Assembly (NCBI RefSeq): GCF_000012365.1
Contig: NC_007651.1
Span: forward strand, 2,170,001 to 2,234,000
Length of the DNA stretch: 64,000 bases
Direction: 5' to 3'
Source of the DNA: Burkholderia thailandensis E264
GTDB taxonomy: Bacteria > Pseudomonadota > Gammaproteobacteria > Burkholderiales > Burkholderiaceae
Shown piece after piece: positions 1-8,084 of the stretch (positions within the stretch are counted from its first letter, which is position 1; each line of letters opens with the position of its first letter). Both the position numbers and the translations under genes were made by a program. A model generated the notes under the pieces. It was not told the origin of the DNA. It saw only the letters and a program-made list of their open reading frames with translations, and searched no databases.

Positions 1-50
1 GGTCAATGATGCATCTTTGAATTGGAGGCTGATATCCATATTCACTCGAG

Positions 51-662
51 TTACGGTTGCACGACCGATTGCACCTTGTTGCGGATAAGGGCGGGGAGCA
101 TGTATTCGCGTGCGTCGGCTTCTTCGAAATACCACTTCAGGCGCGCCGGTGGATTCGCATTGACGATTGTAGCTTGGCGAATGAGGTTATCTTGCATGTC
201 GGCAAAGCCTTCGAACCACTTTCGCGGCTGTAGCTCACCCTCGACATTGCGCCGGAGAAACTTGGCATAGCGTGACTTTGCCTCTTGTAGTAGGCATTCG
301 GCGGGTACGAAGCCGTCGAAATCCGTACCGAACCATTTCCATTCTTCGCTCCACCGTTCGTCGACGCTGTATGGACGTCCCGTGACGCGACCTTGGTACA
401 TACGGGCGTGCGGCGACATATGATGGTTCGCTCGAATTGCGCGCCCTGTCTCCTCGGGCGGGCATTTCTTGCAGCTTTCGCCGGTGCGCGGCAATGCCCG
501 TACATCCGGCGTCGCCTTGCTGTTCTCCTTCGGCGTATCACCCGACAGACTCGCCGTTCCCGCCACCGTCGCGCCGCCCAACAAGGCGACGCCAACGCGC
601 GCCAAGATCGGCCCAAGCTCCACCGCCGCCGCTTCTATTACCGGAAATACCAATCCCGCCAT
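51..662 (-). CDS. Tox-REase-5 family nuclease, probable T6SS effector
   Basis: 203-residue protein, probably a DNA-degrading antibacterial toxin delivered by type VI secretion. The N-terminus (residues ~1-40) is hydrophobic, as in many T6SS effectors that need an adaptor. The C-terminal half carries the Tox-REase-5 pattern: a CKKCPPEE cysteine motif, then EWKWFGTDFDGF and LLQEAKSRY, which supply the Asp...Glu-x-Lys residues of a restriction-endonuclease fold. I chose the ATG at 662 because GGAGGG lies about seven bases upstream; a longer reading from 719 is open but lacks this. It is last in a minus-strand set with PAAR and DUF4123 genes. The expected immunity gene would lie just left of the window edge. 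The family call rests on motif recognition. Confidence 0.75.
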   Translation of the reverse strand: MAGLVFPVIEAAAVELGPILARVGVALLGGATVAGTASLSGDTPKENSKATPDVRALPRTGESCKKCPPEETGRAIRANHHMSPHARMYQGRVTGRPYSVDERWSEEWKWFGTDFDGFVPAECLLQEAKSRYAKFLRRNVEGELQPRKWFEGFADMQDNLIRQATIVNANPPARLKWYFEEADAREYMLPALIRNKVQSVVQP

Positions 663-1011
663 GTTCCAGCCCTCCGTCCGGATGTTCGATACGCCATTTG
701 ATGACGCGTAGATAGTCATGAAAGCGCGCGTCGGCCGAGCGGCCGGGGCGCATGAGCCAAGCCTTCGTCGCGGGCTTCTCGTAGAAGCCCGGCGCGTACG
801 CCTCGAGCCTCAGGAACGCGACGACGTTCTCGTCCCGCTCGATGCCGAACGTGCGTGCGGCGCGATACGCGGTCCATAGGCGGGACGACAGGCTGTCGTC
901 GTCGGCAAACGCCGGATTCTCCTTCACGAGATCCTGCCGAACGCGCTCGACGAAGCCGCGCTCGTCGATCTGCGCCAGTCCGGCCACCTGTTCTGCGCTC
1001 AGTTCAAGCAT
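538..1011 (-). CDS. hypothetical protein of the T6SS effector locus
   Basis: 157-residue protein of unknown function between the DUF4123 adaptor and the nuclease toxin. Its ATG overlaps the end of the adaptor gene by 8 bases and its 3' end runs about 125 bases into the toxin gene in another frame, so the four genes look translationally coupled. The N-terminal ~110 residues are charged, helical-looking and protein-like (for example LRLEAYAPGFYEKPATKAWL). The glycine/arginine-rich tail coincides with the start of the toxin gene and may be a by-product of the overlap. It could be a second adaptor or a chaperone; no known domain is recognised. Confidence 0.6.
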   Translation of the reverse strand: MLELSAEQVAGLAQIDERGFVERVRQDLVKENPAFADDDSLSSRLWTAYRAARTFGIERDENVVAFLRLEAYAPGFYEKPATKAWLMRPGRSADARFHDYLRVIKWRIEHPDGGLEHGGIGISGNRSGGGGAWADLGARWRRLVGRRDGGGNGESVG

Positions 1012-1513
1012 GCGGATGCACTCCGGTCAGCCGCCCGTCGATCTCGACGAGCCAGTCGTACGTCGCGACGAAGAATTGCGAGCGCTGCGCGTCGCTCATC
1101 ACGCGCGCGATGTCGGGCATGATGCGCGCGTCGTAGAACCGGAGCAGCGCGGTGCGGCCGTCCGGCAACCGCACGTCGAGGTGCTCGCGCAACTCGGCGG
1201 CCAGCCGCTCGAACGGATACGCGCTGATCAGCCACGACATGCCGATCGGCCCGGCCGCGAGCTCGGCGAGCACGCGCCGGATCGGCCCCGGCGCGAGCGC
1301 GTAATCGATCAGCCACGGGCCATGCTCGGCGAGCGACGCGTCGGGCGTGCGGTCGAACAGCGCGATCGAATAGTTCGCGCGCCGCAGCGGCGGGGCGTCC
1401 GACGCTTCGGCGAAGAGCAGCGCGTCGACCACCGCGAAGAGCCGCGCGGGCAGCGTGACCTGCTGGCGGCGCATCTCGAAATGCGCGTTGATGCTCGGTT
1501 GCGTCATAGTCAT
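1004..1513 (-). CDS. DUF4123 domain protein, T6SS effector adaptor
   Basis: 169-residue protein with the DUF4123 look: a mid-protein PWLIDYALAPGP segment, an ISAYPFERLAAELREHLDV stretch and a C-terminal LRFYDARIMP segment. DUF4123 proteins act in the cytoplasm as adaptors that load a cognate effector onto a VgrG or PAAR tip. Its start codon overlaps the stop of the PAAR gene in an ATGA arrangement, and its end overlaps the next gene by 8 bases. Its place between a PAAR protein and a nuclease suggests that it loads the downstream toxin. Confidence 0.8.
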   Translation of the reverse strand: MTMTQPSINAHFEMRRQQVTLPARLFAVVDALLFAEASDAPPLRRANYSIALFDRTPDASLAEHGPWLIDYALAPGPIRRVLAELAAGPIGMSWLISAYPFERLAAELREHLDVRLPDGRTALLRFYDARIMPDIARVMSDAQRSQFFVATYDWLVEIDGRLTGVHPHA

Positions 1514-1935
1514 CCGCGTGCGACCATCGTCGCGGCATTCTTGGCCGCCGCCTTCAGGCATTCGAGGCAGAGCGTGGGGGAAGGGGCGACCGCGGCCGCC
1601 GCTACGGCTGCCGATCCGCCGGGCGAGCCGCCGTTCCCGCGCTCGCCCGCGCCGACGTCGTCGATCGTTCCGGTGCCCTGCGATGCGATCAACTCCGCGC
1701 CGCAGGCCGTGCGCATGCCCTCGACGGCGGTGTCGCGCTCGCCGATCGTGTGCGGGTAGCGGCGGCCGAGCAAGTCGGGGAGGATCGGGAAAATGCCCTT
1801 GCAGCGCGGGCAAAGTACCTTGTGGCCGACGCCGGCCACATTGCGTCCGTTGAGCGTGAACGTCGGCGCGCCTTCGAGCACCTTGCCGCCGTGTGTCGTC
1901 GTGTCGCCGACGCAGATGATCGCGCGCTTGACCAC
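1510..1935 (-). CDS. PAAR domain protein, T6SS spike tip
   Basis: 141-residue PAAR-repeat protein, predicted to cap the VgrG spike of a type VI secretion system and carry effectors into target cells. The N-terminal ~95 residues have the PAAR pattern (ICVGDTTTHGGKVLEGAP, then NVAGVGHKVLCPRCKG) with metal-binding His and Cys residues. The C-terminus is Ala/Gly-rich and ends in a CLECLK cysteine pair. It starts at GTG, preceded by an AGAGGGG ribosome-binding site. It is the first gene of the four-gene effector set. No vgrG or structural T6SS gene is in the window, so the locus is an orphan effector island. Confidence 0.85.
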   Translation of the reverse strand: MVKRAIICVGDTTTHGGKVLEGAPTFTLNGRNVAGVGHKVLCPRCKGIFPILPDLLGRRYPHTIGERDTAVEGMRTACGAELIASQGTGTIDDVGAGERGNGGSPGGSAAVAAAAVAPSPTLCLECLKAAAKNAATMVARG

Positions 1936-1996
1936 TGGCCCCTCTCATGGAAATTTGCGTGCAAATTTACCATCGAGCGCGCCCGGCGGGCGACTG

Positions 1997-2278
1997 TTAC
2001 GGTTGTGCAGTCACGACACCTGTCAGTTCTGTCAGTTGTGCGGCATCTCGCGTCGGCGTGTCTTCCTGATCGTCGGACGTCAATGACGCGTGGTGCTTGG
2101 CGGCTGCGAGCGGATCGCTGTATTCGTCGTAAATCGAATGCGCATCCCAAAGAAGCGTAACCCAACGGTCCCGAACTCGATAAACGCCGATCGACCATCC
2201 GCTCTTGTGCGTATAGCCATATGAGCTGACGGCGGTCCAGCCGAACTCGCGAAGTTCATCGTCGTACGTCATCGTCAT
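1997..2278 (-). CDS. hypothetical protein
   Basis: 93-residue protein of unknown function, starting MTMTYDDELREFGW and containing a WSIGVYRVRDRWVTLLWD beta-rich stretch. The start is set by overlap: its ATG shares one base with the TGA of the upstream gene, so the two are probably translated together. A longer reading from 2398 is open but covers the real upstream gene. It lies upstream of the PAAR gene on the same strand and could be co-transcribed with the effector locus. No domain is recognised. Confidence 0.65.
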   Translation of the reverse strand: MTMTYDDELREFGWTAVSSYGYTHKSGWSIGVYRVRDRWVTLLWDAHSIYDEYSDPLAAAKHHASLTSDDQEDTPTRDAAQLTELTGVVTAQP

Positions 2279-2745
2279 CACATCATCCCCGCGCGCTGCA
2301 TCTCCCGTCGGAGGAGATGGCGCAGTCGCTGAAAGTGTCCTTGCGGGCCTCCGAACGGCCCCTTGTCGACCACCTCTTGGTCGACCCTGTCGACCCATGT
2401 CTTGATTTCAGTGAGGGACTTTCGGAGCATCACGATCTCGAGAAGCAGGCAACGGACCTCCGGATCGGTGTGCGTGCGCCACATGGCGCGCAGTTCCTCT
2501 GTATTCGGCGCGTCGAATTCGGGCATCGCGGCTTTGTACCTGAAACGCGCGTTTCGAAGCGGTACGCGATTGCGGTCGATCTTGGTGTGCTCTAACGGCG
2601 CAGCGTGCACGAGACCAGACGCACGCGGATCTTCGTCAACCCATGCCTCGAATTCGTCGCGCGTCAATTCGATCGGGGTGCGCAGCACTTCCCGACTTCC
2701 TGCGAAGCCGTACTCCCAAATGTACGCCCAGCGAGGTTTCATCAT
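2278..2745 (-). CDS. hypothetical protein
   Basis: 155-residue protein of unknown function. The N-terminal half is mixed, with many aromatic residues; the C-terminal half looks like a charged helix (LLLEIVMLRKSLTEIKTWVD). It is the first gene of a coupled pair with the next minus-strand gene. Its start lies about 10 bases from a LexA-like palindrome, so it may respond to DNA damage together with the divergent SOS-peptidase remnant. Nothing links it firmly to the T6SS locus. Confidence 0.65.
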   Translation of the reverse strand: MMKPRWAYIWEYGFAGSREVLRTPIELTRDEFEAWVDEDPRASGLVHAAPLEHTKIDRNRVPLRNARFRYKAAMPEFDAPNTEELRAMWRTHTDPEVRCLLLEIVMLRKSLTEIKTWVDRVDQEVVDKGPFGGPQGHFQRLRHLLRREMQRAGMM

Positions 2746-2753
2746 ACGAAAAA

Positions 2754-2773
2754 TACTGTATGGGCATCCAGTA
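2754..2773. promoter_or_regulatory. LexA-like SOS box
   Basis: The palindrome TACTGTATGGGCATCCAGTA has perfect TACTG/CAGTA arms with the CTG-N10-CAG spacing of LexA operators; it differs from the CTGT-N8-ACAG core by one base. It lies between a minus-strand pair of unknown genes and an SOS-response-associated peptidase reading right. Both the position and the neighbour fit LexA control. Confidence 0.6.
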
Positions 2774-2822
2774 TATCGCGAAGGAGGATGTATTGGTCAA
2801 GCATCGAAAACGGGGGGCGGAA

Positions 2823-3392
2823 ATGTGTACGAATTACCGCGCGCCGAGTGAGCCCGAAGGCCTCGCCGAACTGAAGCTTCCCGCGCTGCGTGACCTTTGG
2901 CGGCGAACGCCGTGGGATCCAGAGGTCTATCCAGACTGTCTTGCGCCGATCGTGGCGAGGGTCGATGGACGCGTCGAGGCGCTGCTCGCCGGATTCGGCT
3001 ACTGGCCGCGCGCCTTGCAGAAAGCGAACATAGAGAAGGCGAAGGCCGAGGGCAAAGCGCCGCCGATCATGCGTAGCACAATGAACGTGCGCGACGACAA
3101 CCTCGGGCGATCGCTTCTATACGGGCCGGCGTGGCGGGCAGGTCGCCGCTGTCTGATTCCGACGCAATGGATTTACGAACCGTGCTATGAGACCGGTCGA
3201 AATGTCTGGCATCGAATCGGCGTGACCGGTTGGCGTCCGTATTGTGTTGCAGGGATCTGGCGGACGTTGAAAGGCGCGAACGGGAACGACCTGCTCACGA
3301 TGTCGATGATCACGGTGAATGCCGAAGGGCATGCGATTATGTCGCGCATGCACAAGCCACAGGATCCAGCGGAGACGGGTAGGTCCAAATAG
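2823..3392 (+). pseudogene. SRAP/YedK-family SOS-associated peptidase, C-terminally truncated
   Basis: SRAP (HMCES/YedK) proteins crosslink to abasic sites in single-stranded DNA through Cys2. The ATG at 2823 gives the expected MCTNYRAPSE start with Cys2, and conserved blocks follow (SLLYGPAWRAGRRCLIP, WIYEP, the late MHKP). The protein then stops at ~189 residues with an unrelated tail (QDPAETGRSK), short of the family's usual ~220 or more, so the end was probably lost in a rearrangement. An excellent AAGGAGG sits at 2781-2787, before an in-frame TTG at 2793. That start would bury the catalytic cysteine, so I prefer the ATG. The remnant may be non-functional. Confidence 0.65.
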
Positions 3393-3689
3393 TATGCCAA
3401 TAAGGCCGATCGGTCGGTCAATATATCGCCAGTGATCATCTCAAATCAACTTTGAAGTGGACTTTGAACGGCTTCTCCTGAAAGGCTGCGGTGGGGCGGA
3501 AGACGTCGATCGCGATTGGATTGCTACCAGCCACGAGCAGTCAGCCGGAACTGGTGCTGTTTGCAGTTCCAATCATATGTGGCCTTTACTGATGCGATTT
3601 GGTAGTGGCAAATTGTGCATTTTGCGGTAAGCTTTCGCGGCACCCGGTGCCTGTACAAAACTCAGAAGCGACTCTGTGGCCTAACCTCT

Positions 3690-4160
3690 ATGCATATCGA
3701 CTATCGCTTGATCTGGAGCACTCGCCACGTAAAGCGCAAACTAACTGAGCGCAATATTTCGGATCGTGCGACGTTTTACTACTTTTTTGCGATCTTCGTA
3801 TTCGACTGGTTTCAATTTTCGATCGGTAGTTCCGTGCCTGCGCTGTTCTTATCGCCTTGGGCCCTCGCGGGCACTTGGCTAAGCTTCGCAACGACCATCG
3901 GCGGGCTCCTCTACCTGTTTTCATGCAACGGCAAGAGTGGCGAGCAATTTCTTCCGCGCTATTTACCGTTGTCCGTTACCGTCGGATGGAAATTCCTTAT
4001 TACATCGCTGGTACTCACCGCTGTAATCGACGCGACCTTGAGTACCTATGGTCGAGCAGTCGTAGGTTGGGCCAACACTGGAGTCCTTACCGCGCTGAAC
4101 CTTACAATGTTCTGGCGGATTGGCGAACATCTGCGCGATTTGTCCCGAATAAGCAACTGA
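3690..4160 (+). CDS. hypothetical integral membrane protein
   Basis: 156-residue protein with about four predicted membrane helices, around FYYFFAIFVFDWFQF, the LSFATTIGGLLYLF stretch, FLITSLVLTAVIDATL and VLTALNLTMFW. The short N-terminus is basic. Base composition is lower in GC than the surrounding Burkholderia genes, which suggests acquisition by transfer. An in-frame GTG at 3615 would add 25 residues; neither start has a clear ribosome-binding site. The gene ends 30 bases before the left end of an insertion sequence. Function unknown. Confidence 0.55.
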   Translation: MHIDYRLIWSTRHVKRKLTERNISDRATFYYFFAIFVFDWFQFSIGSSVPALFLSPWALAGTWLSFATTIGGLLYLFSCNGKSGEQFLPRYLPLSVTVGWKFLITSLVLTAVIDATLSTYGRAVVGWANTGVLTALNLTMFWRIGEHLRDLSRISN

Positions 4161-4227
4161 CGAGAGCCATATAAGGCAGAAGACCCATGCTGGAGTTGCC
4201 CCTGTAACTCAGGACACGCGGACACCG

Positions 4228-5121
4228 TTAGGTTGATGACACCGCATTACGCCTGAACTCGCGAGGCGAGCGGTATTTCAGGGCTTTGTGCGGGTGGCGC
4301 TCATTGTAGTGTTCAAACGCGATAGCCAGACGCGAGAGCGCTGTTGGTGCGTCAGACTTGTCCATATAGGCGACGTAATTGTGCTTCATGGTCTTCACGA
4401 ACGATTCGGCCATGCCATTGCTCTGCGGCGAACGGACCGGCGTGGTCAGCGGCTCAAGACCCAGTTCGCGAGCGAAGCTGCGCGTGTGGTGGTCGATGTA
4501 GGCCGAGCCGTTGTCCGTCAGCCATTCGATGGGCTGCGCGGCCTGCGTGGTGCCGAAGCGCTGTTCGACGGCGGCCAGCATCACGTCGCGCACCACATCA
4601 CCGCTATGCCCGCCGGTCGTCGCTGCCCAGCTCATCGCCTCGCGGTCGCAGCAGTCCAGCGCAAACGTCACGCGCAGCGGCGTACCATCGTCGCACCGGA
4701 ACTCGAAGCCATCGGAGCACCAGCGGGTGTTGCTGCGGTCCACGGCAACGCGACCGTCATGTCGCCGCTTGTCTCGCCGCACGCCGGGGCGGCGCAGCAG
4801 CAACTGATGCTCCCGCATGACCCGATACACGCGCTTGACGTTGATGCACGGCGCACCGGTCTGCTCCCGACTGCGGCGCAGCAGCGCCCAGACACGCCGG
4901 TAGCCGTAGGTCGGCAGATGCGCCACATGGGCCTGAATCTCCTCGACCAGCCCGGCATCGTTGGTCACGCGGGCACGGCGACCATCGCGCCAGTCGGACG
5001 AGCGAGTTCGCTTCACCGCCACGGCAGAGCGCGCCACGCCGAGAACTTCGCAGACCGTCTTCATCGGTCGTCCCCCGGCAGCAAGGGCGAGCGCGCAATC
5101 AGGTTTTTTGAACGGCCCCAT
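4228..5121 (-). CDS. IS3-family transposase orfB (DDE catalytic domain)
   Basis: 297-residue catalytic half of the transposase. It contains an HTH_21-like segment ([14 protein letters not shown]) and an rve integrase core with the DDE residues visible in [16 protein letters not shown] and [12 protein letters not shown]; the C-terminal [14 protein letters not shown] is typical of IS3 members. It is expected to be made as an OrfAB fusion by -1 frameshifting at the slippery A-AAA-AAC heptamer at 5103-5109 on this strand, where the frames overlap. OrfB lies in the -1 frame relative to orfA, as required. Confidence 0.92.
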   Translation of the reverse strand: MGPFKKPDCALALAAGGRPMKTVCEVLGVARSAVAVKRTRSSDWRDGRRARVTNDAGLVEEIQAHVAHLPTYGYRRVWALLRRSREQTGAPCINVKRVYRVMREHQLLLRRPGVRRDKRRHDGRVAVDRSNTRWCSDGFEFRCDDGTPLRVTFALDCCDREAMSWAATTGGHSGDVVRDVMLAAVEQRFGTTQAAQPIEWLTDNGSAYIDHHTRSFARELGLEPLTTPVRSPQSNGMAESFVKTMKHNYVAYMDKSDAPTALSRLAIAFEHYNERHPHKALKYRSPREFRRNAVSST

Positions 5122-5462
5122 TCCACGGCTTCTTTCAGGATTTCGACCTCCAGCGTCTTCTTCCCGAGTAGCCGTTGCAGTTCCTTGATTTCCTTGATGG
5201 CGGCGGCCAGCTCAGATGCCGGCACAACGCTTTCGCCTGCCTTCACCGCCGCCAGACTGCCTTCCTGGTATTGCTTGCGCCAGCCGAACACCTGGTTGGC
5301 ATTGACGCCGTGCCGACGTGCAACGGCCGACACCGACGCTCCCGGTTCCAATGTTTCCTGCACGATGGCGATTTTTTCTTGCGCCGTGCGCCGACGACGG
5401 CGCTCCGGCTCGGTCAGAATTTCGATGCTTTCCACGTAATGACTAGGCTTACTGATAGGCAC
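5061..5462 (-). CDS. IS3-family transposase orfA
   Basis: 133-residue DNA-binding subunit. It has the HTH_8-type pattern [17 protein letters not shown]...[20 protein letters not shown], followed by a leucine-zipper-like segment ([20 protein letters not shown]) for multimerisation. It overlaps orfB by about 60 bases, with the frameshift signal inside the overlap. It reads inward from the right end of the element. Confidence 0.9.
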   Translation of the reverse strand: MPISKPSHYVESIEILTEPERRRRRTAQEKIAIVQETLEPGASVSAVARRHGVNANQVFGWRKQYQEGSLAAVKAGESVVPASELAAAIKEIKELQRLLGKKTLEVEILKEAVEWGRSKNLIARSPLLPGDDR

Positions 5463-5624
5463 AAGACTATCCCTTATTTTAAGAGAGTCCTCGTGTCCTC
5501 AGATACGTGGGGCCGCTCCACGGATAGCTAGGATGCATGGCTTGAGAATGATCTACCGCGAATTTGCTGGCCGTCCGTTATTCGATATACACAAGACGTC
5601 TGCGCGGATGTCTTGAATGGCCAT

Positions 5625-5732
5625 TCAGGGTCGGGAACGGTCGATCCTGAAAAAGTCGAGCGTAGGTTTTGGCGTGGCTTTCTGGTCAAGGCCCTGTCAG
5701 ATAAGCTGGAAAGACCTCTGAATCACTGGCGT
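5625..5732 (+). repeat. imperfect direct repeat, left copy
   Basis: About 105 bp, matched by 8085-8190 at roughly three bases in four by eye. The best blocks are AGCGTAGGTTTTGGCGT, CTGTCAGATA and AAGACCTCTG. Both copies read similarly in one frame (RRFWRGF..ALSD..ERPL against RRFWRSF..ALSD..KRPL), so they may be remnants of a repeated coding sequence. The two copies bracket the AbiE-like toxin-antitoxin genes. Confidence 0.6.
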
Positions 5733-5915
5733 ATAGCCTGCGAGGGCGTCGGGCGACGGAGTTTTCATGGGTTCGGCGGAAAGTTACTTTGGACGCGCGA
5801 GCTTACCAGTGCCCCTTGTGCGCCGGTGCGATCTTAGCCATTCGATTAGTTCTTGTTTCTTGTATGGAGTGTTGGAGGTGCGCAGTTCCGCTTGCCTTGA
5901 TGTGACCGCAAGCGT

Positions 5916-5987
5916 AACATGGTCGTGTGAATTAACGTGGCCATGTGATTCGACATGGCCAGCTGAAATAACATGGGCGAGTGATAT
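5916..5987 (+). promoter_or_regulatory. four tandem 18-bp repeats, probable operator array
   Basis: Four back-to-back 18-base units start at 5916, 5934, 5952 and 5970, each close to AACATGGCCGTGTGAATT. The last unit contains the first two bases of the antitoxin ATG. Regular repeats overlapping the start of an antitoxin gene are what autoregulation by an AbiEi-like DNA-binding antitoxin would use. The stretch is also open in the antitoxin frame and would encode a 6-residue repeat, so a coding origin is not fully excluded. Confidence 0.55.
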
Positions 5988-7125
5988 GAGCGACCTACAC
6001 TTCGTAACCGGAGCCGCCAACCGCCTCGCGCGCCACTCCGTGCATTCGCTTTTCCAAAGCCAAGGCTGGGACGTCGTTGAGAAGGGCGAGGACGGCAAGG
6101 GTGCAGATTTCATTCTAACGAGCCCCCGTGGCCAGACGTATCACGCCGTATTGAAGGCGCTGACCGAAGGCCGTGCCGATCGCGCGATCCCACTATTCTC
6201 GCAAGCTCTGCTGGAGTCGCGCGCACGCGCGAACGCGCGGCAAGACCGATCACGCCCGGCTGTCGTCCTCTGGGTGGGAATCGCATCGCCCGCGCTTATC
6301 AAAAAGCTGGTGAGCTTCCACAGGGAGTACGGGAACGGTGAGCCGCTTGCCATCCTCTCCGACGTGCCCCTGTACGCAGATTTTCCGGAGCTGCAGGCCG
6401 ATGAGCAGCCGGTGACCGTGCGGCGCAGCAGTCATTCGGCACCGCCGACGCTCGTATTCTCCGACCTCGCCCAATGGATGCTCAAGCTTCTGCTCGCGGC
6501 CGACATCAAGCGTGAGAACCTGATAAATGCCCCGGAGAAGAAATACATGACGGCGAGCGAGCTTGCGCGCGAAGCTGGCGTTGCGGTCATGACCGCTACT
6601 CGGCTCGTCAATGCCCTGAAAGAGGAGGGCCTGGTCGAGTTCGCGCCCCATCTGCGGATCGTGCAGCGACGCAAGCTTGCGCATCGTTGGAAGGCAGCGT
6701 ATGTGAAACCGGCCGCCAGCGTGCCGATGAAATTCCTGGCGGGAGGCCTTCCCGAGGAGCAGCAGTTACGAAAGACGCTCAAGCGCGAAAACGGGGCGAC
6801 GCTCGGGCAGTTTGCGGCGGCCAACGCTCTGCGCGTAGGGCACGTTCACGGCGCCATAACGACCCTGTGGGTGCCCGACCTCGCAGCAGCTGAAGGCTGG
6901 CGGGGCTTGAAGCGTGCGCGCGAGGGCGAACGGCCGGATGTGATCCTGAAGCAGCACCAGTACCCTCAATCGCTGCTTCGCGGGCGCGTCATGTGTGATG
7001 GAGTCTGGGTGACCGATATCATCCAGACATGGCTTGACGTCTCCGCCGACCCGACGCGCGGTGCCGAGCAGGCCGCCGAGCTCGAGCACGGCGTTCTGGC
7101 AAAAGTAGTAGGAGAGAAAGTATGA
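5986..7125 (+). CDS. AbiEi-like antitoxin with winged-helix DNA-binding segment
   Basis: 379-residue protein. A winged-helix segment lies near the middle (YMTASELAREAGVAVMTATR, then LVNALKEEGLVEF), as expected of a regulator that represses its own operon. The N-terminal ~180 residues contain a WDVVEKGEDGKGADFILT stretch I cannot assign. The ATG at 5986 is preferred over the open extension to 5767 because the extra residues are the translated 18-bp repeats. Its stop overlaps the start of the nucleotidyltransferase gene (ATGA), the usual order of AbiE systems: antitoxin first, toxin second. The AbiEi name rests on context plus the winged helix. Confidence 0.6.
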   Translation: MSDLHFVTGAANRLARHSVHSLFQSQGWDVVEKGEDGKGADFILTSPRGQTYHAVLKALTEGRADRAIPLFSQALLESRARANARQDRSRPAVVLWVGIASPALIKKLVSFHREYGNGEPLAILSDVPLYADFPELQADEQPVTVRRSSHSAPPTLVFSDLAQWMLKLLLAADIKRENLINAPEKKYMTASELAREAGVAVMTATRLVNALKEEGLVEFAPHLRIVQRRKLAHRWKAAYVKPAASVPMKFLAGGLPEEQQLRKTLKRENGATLGQFAAANALRVGHVHGAITTLWVPDLAAAEGWRGLKRAREGERPDVILKQHQYPQSLLRGRVMCDGVWVTDIIQTWLDVSADPTRGAEQAAELEHGVLAKVVGEKV

Positions 7126-7955
7126 GCAGCTTCGCGGAATTCAGCAGACTTGCGTTAACCCTGGAGCCGTGGCGGCAGCACATCGTCTTTGTCGGCGGAT
7201 GGGCATTCCGGTTGTACGGGTACGAGCCGCGTGCTTACACGGCGGACCATAAGCCGATCTTCACACAGGACGCGGACGTGGCCTACGACAAGCGCGAACT
7301 CATAGAAGGCGATATCAAGACGGCATTGGAAGGGGCTGGCTTCACTGAACAGCCAAACCTTGCTGGTGGGTTCAGGCCGCCGGCGATGCGCTACAACCTG
7401 GACGGCGATGAAAACGGGTTTTACGCTGAGTTTCTTACCCCGCTCACGGGGAGCGGGAAGAAGCGCGACGGGAAAGGAGGATTGAAGGAGGACGCAACCG
7501 AACGGTACGCAGGAATCGTCGCGCAAAAGCTCCGGTTCCTCGAAGTCCTCCTGTTTAAACCTTGGCTTGTGACCATTCCGAAAGAAGAGTCTGGGCTTGA
7601 CGAGGCTGTGGCCGATCTTCGCGTGCCGAACCCGGTGAGTTTCATGATTCAGAAACTTTTGATCCGGGACAGGCGGGAGGGGAAAAAGCGCGCTCAGGAC
7701 GTGCTATACATCCACGGCACACTCCAGATCTTCTACGGAGTAGTCGAGAATGATCTCGTTCCAATCTGGAAGGAACTGGAGGCGACGCTGCATGCCAACC
7801 AGCGAAAGTCGGTCCGCGAAGGCGTGCAAGAACTCTTCTCGGAGATGAACGACGTCATCCGCGAAGCGGCAGAAATTCCTGATGACAAGCTGGACCCTGA
7901 AGCGATGCTGCAGCTGTGCAGGGAAGGCTTCGAAGAACTTTTCGGCGACATCTAG
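7122..7955 (+). CDS. AbiEii-like nucleotidyltransferase toxin
   Basis: 277-residue protein with a minimal nucleotidyltransferase signature: FVGGWAFRLYG (Gly25-Gly26) followed by the catalytic pair Asp50-x-Asp52 in TQDADVAYD. Proteins of this type in AbiE/MenA loci transfer nucleotides to RNA targets such as tRNA and stop growth, often protecting against phage. The C-terminal half is helical and charged. It is translationally coupled to the upstream winged-helix gene. Without a structural comparison it could also be another member of the large DUF1814-type nucleotidyltransferase group. Confidence 0.65.
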   Translation: MSSFAEFSRLALTLEPWRQHIVFVGGWAFRLYGYEPRAYTADHKPIFTQDADVAYDKRELIEGDIKTALEGAGFTEQPNLAGGFRPPAMRYNLDGDENGFYAEFLTPLTGSGKKRDGKGGLKEDATERYAGIVAQKLRFLEVLLFKPWLVTIPKEESGLDEAVADLRVPNPVSFMIQKLLIRDRREGKKRAQDVLYIHGTLQIFYGVVENDLVPIWKELEATLHANQRKSVREGVQELFSEMNDVIREAAEIPDDKLDPEAMLQLCREGFEELFGDI

Positions 7956-8084
7956 TACGTGGTTATGGTTAGGCGCTGCCTGAGCCGGCCTAGTGCAGTC
8001 TTCACGGAACTGGCGCGAGTCTGGATAAAGGGGCGCCTGAGTGACTCCTTCAACGAAAGCAGTTCGACATTTCGTACGGCAGCT

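Larger units (their letters stand above)
4191..5520 (-). mobile_element. IS3-family (IS2-group) insertion sequence, complete
   Basis: 1,330-bp element bounded by imperfect inverted repeats: the left end reads TGGAGTTGCCCCTG and the right end, reversed, reads TGGAGCGGCCCCACG, with matching continues over ~30 bases (both contain AGGACACG). It encodes the two overlapping transposase frames typical of the group. I see no 5-bp target duplication (CATGC on the left, CGGAT on the right), so the flanks may have been rearranged after insertion. Size, ends and frames all look intact, so it may be active. Confidence 0.9.

Noticed and set aside
4181..5530. 5-bp target duplication around the insertion sequence
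   Set aside because: CATGC on the left and CGGAT on the right do not match.
5767..5985. N-terminal extension of the antitoxin gene
   Set aside because: The extra residues are translated 18-bp repeats and a poorly conserved leader; ATG 5986 gives a compact protein coupled to the toxin gene.
5916..5987. CRISPR array
   Set aside because: Repeats are contiguous with no unique spacers, and no cas gene is near.
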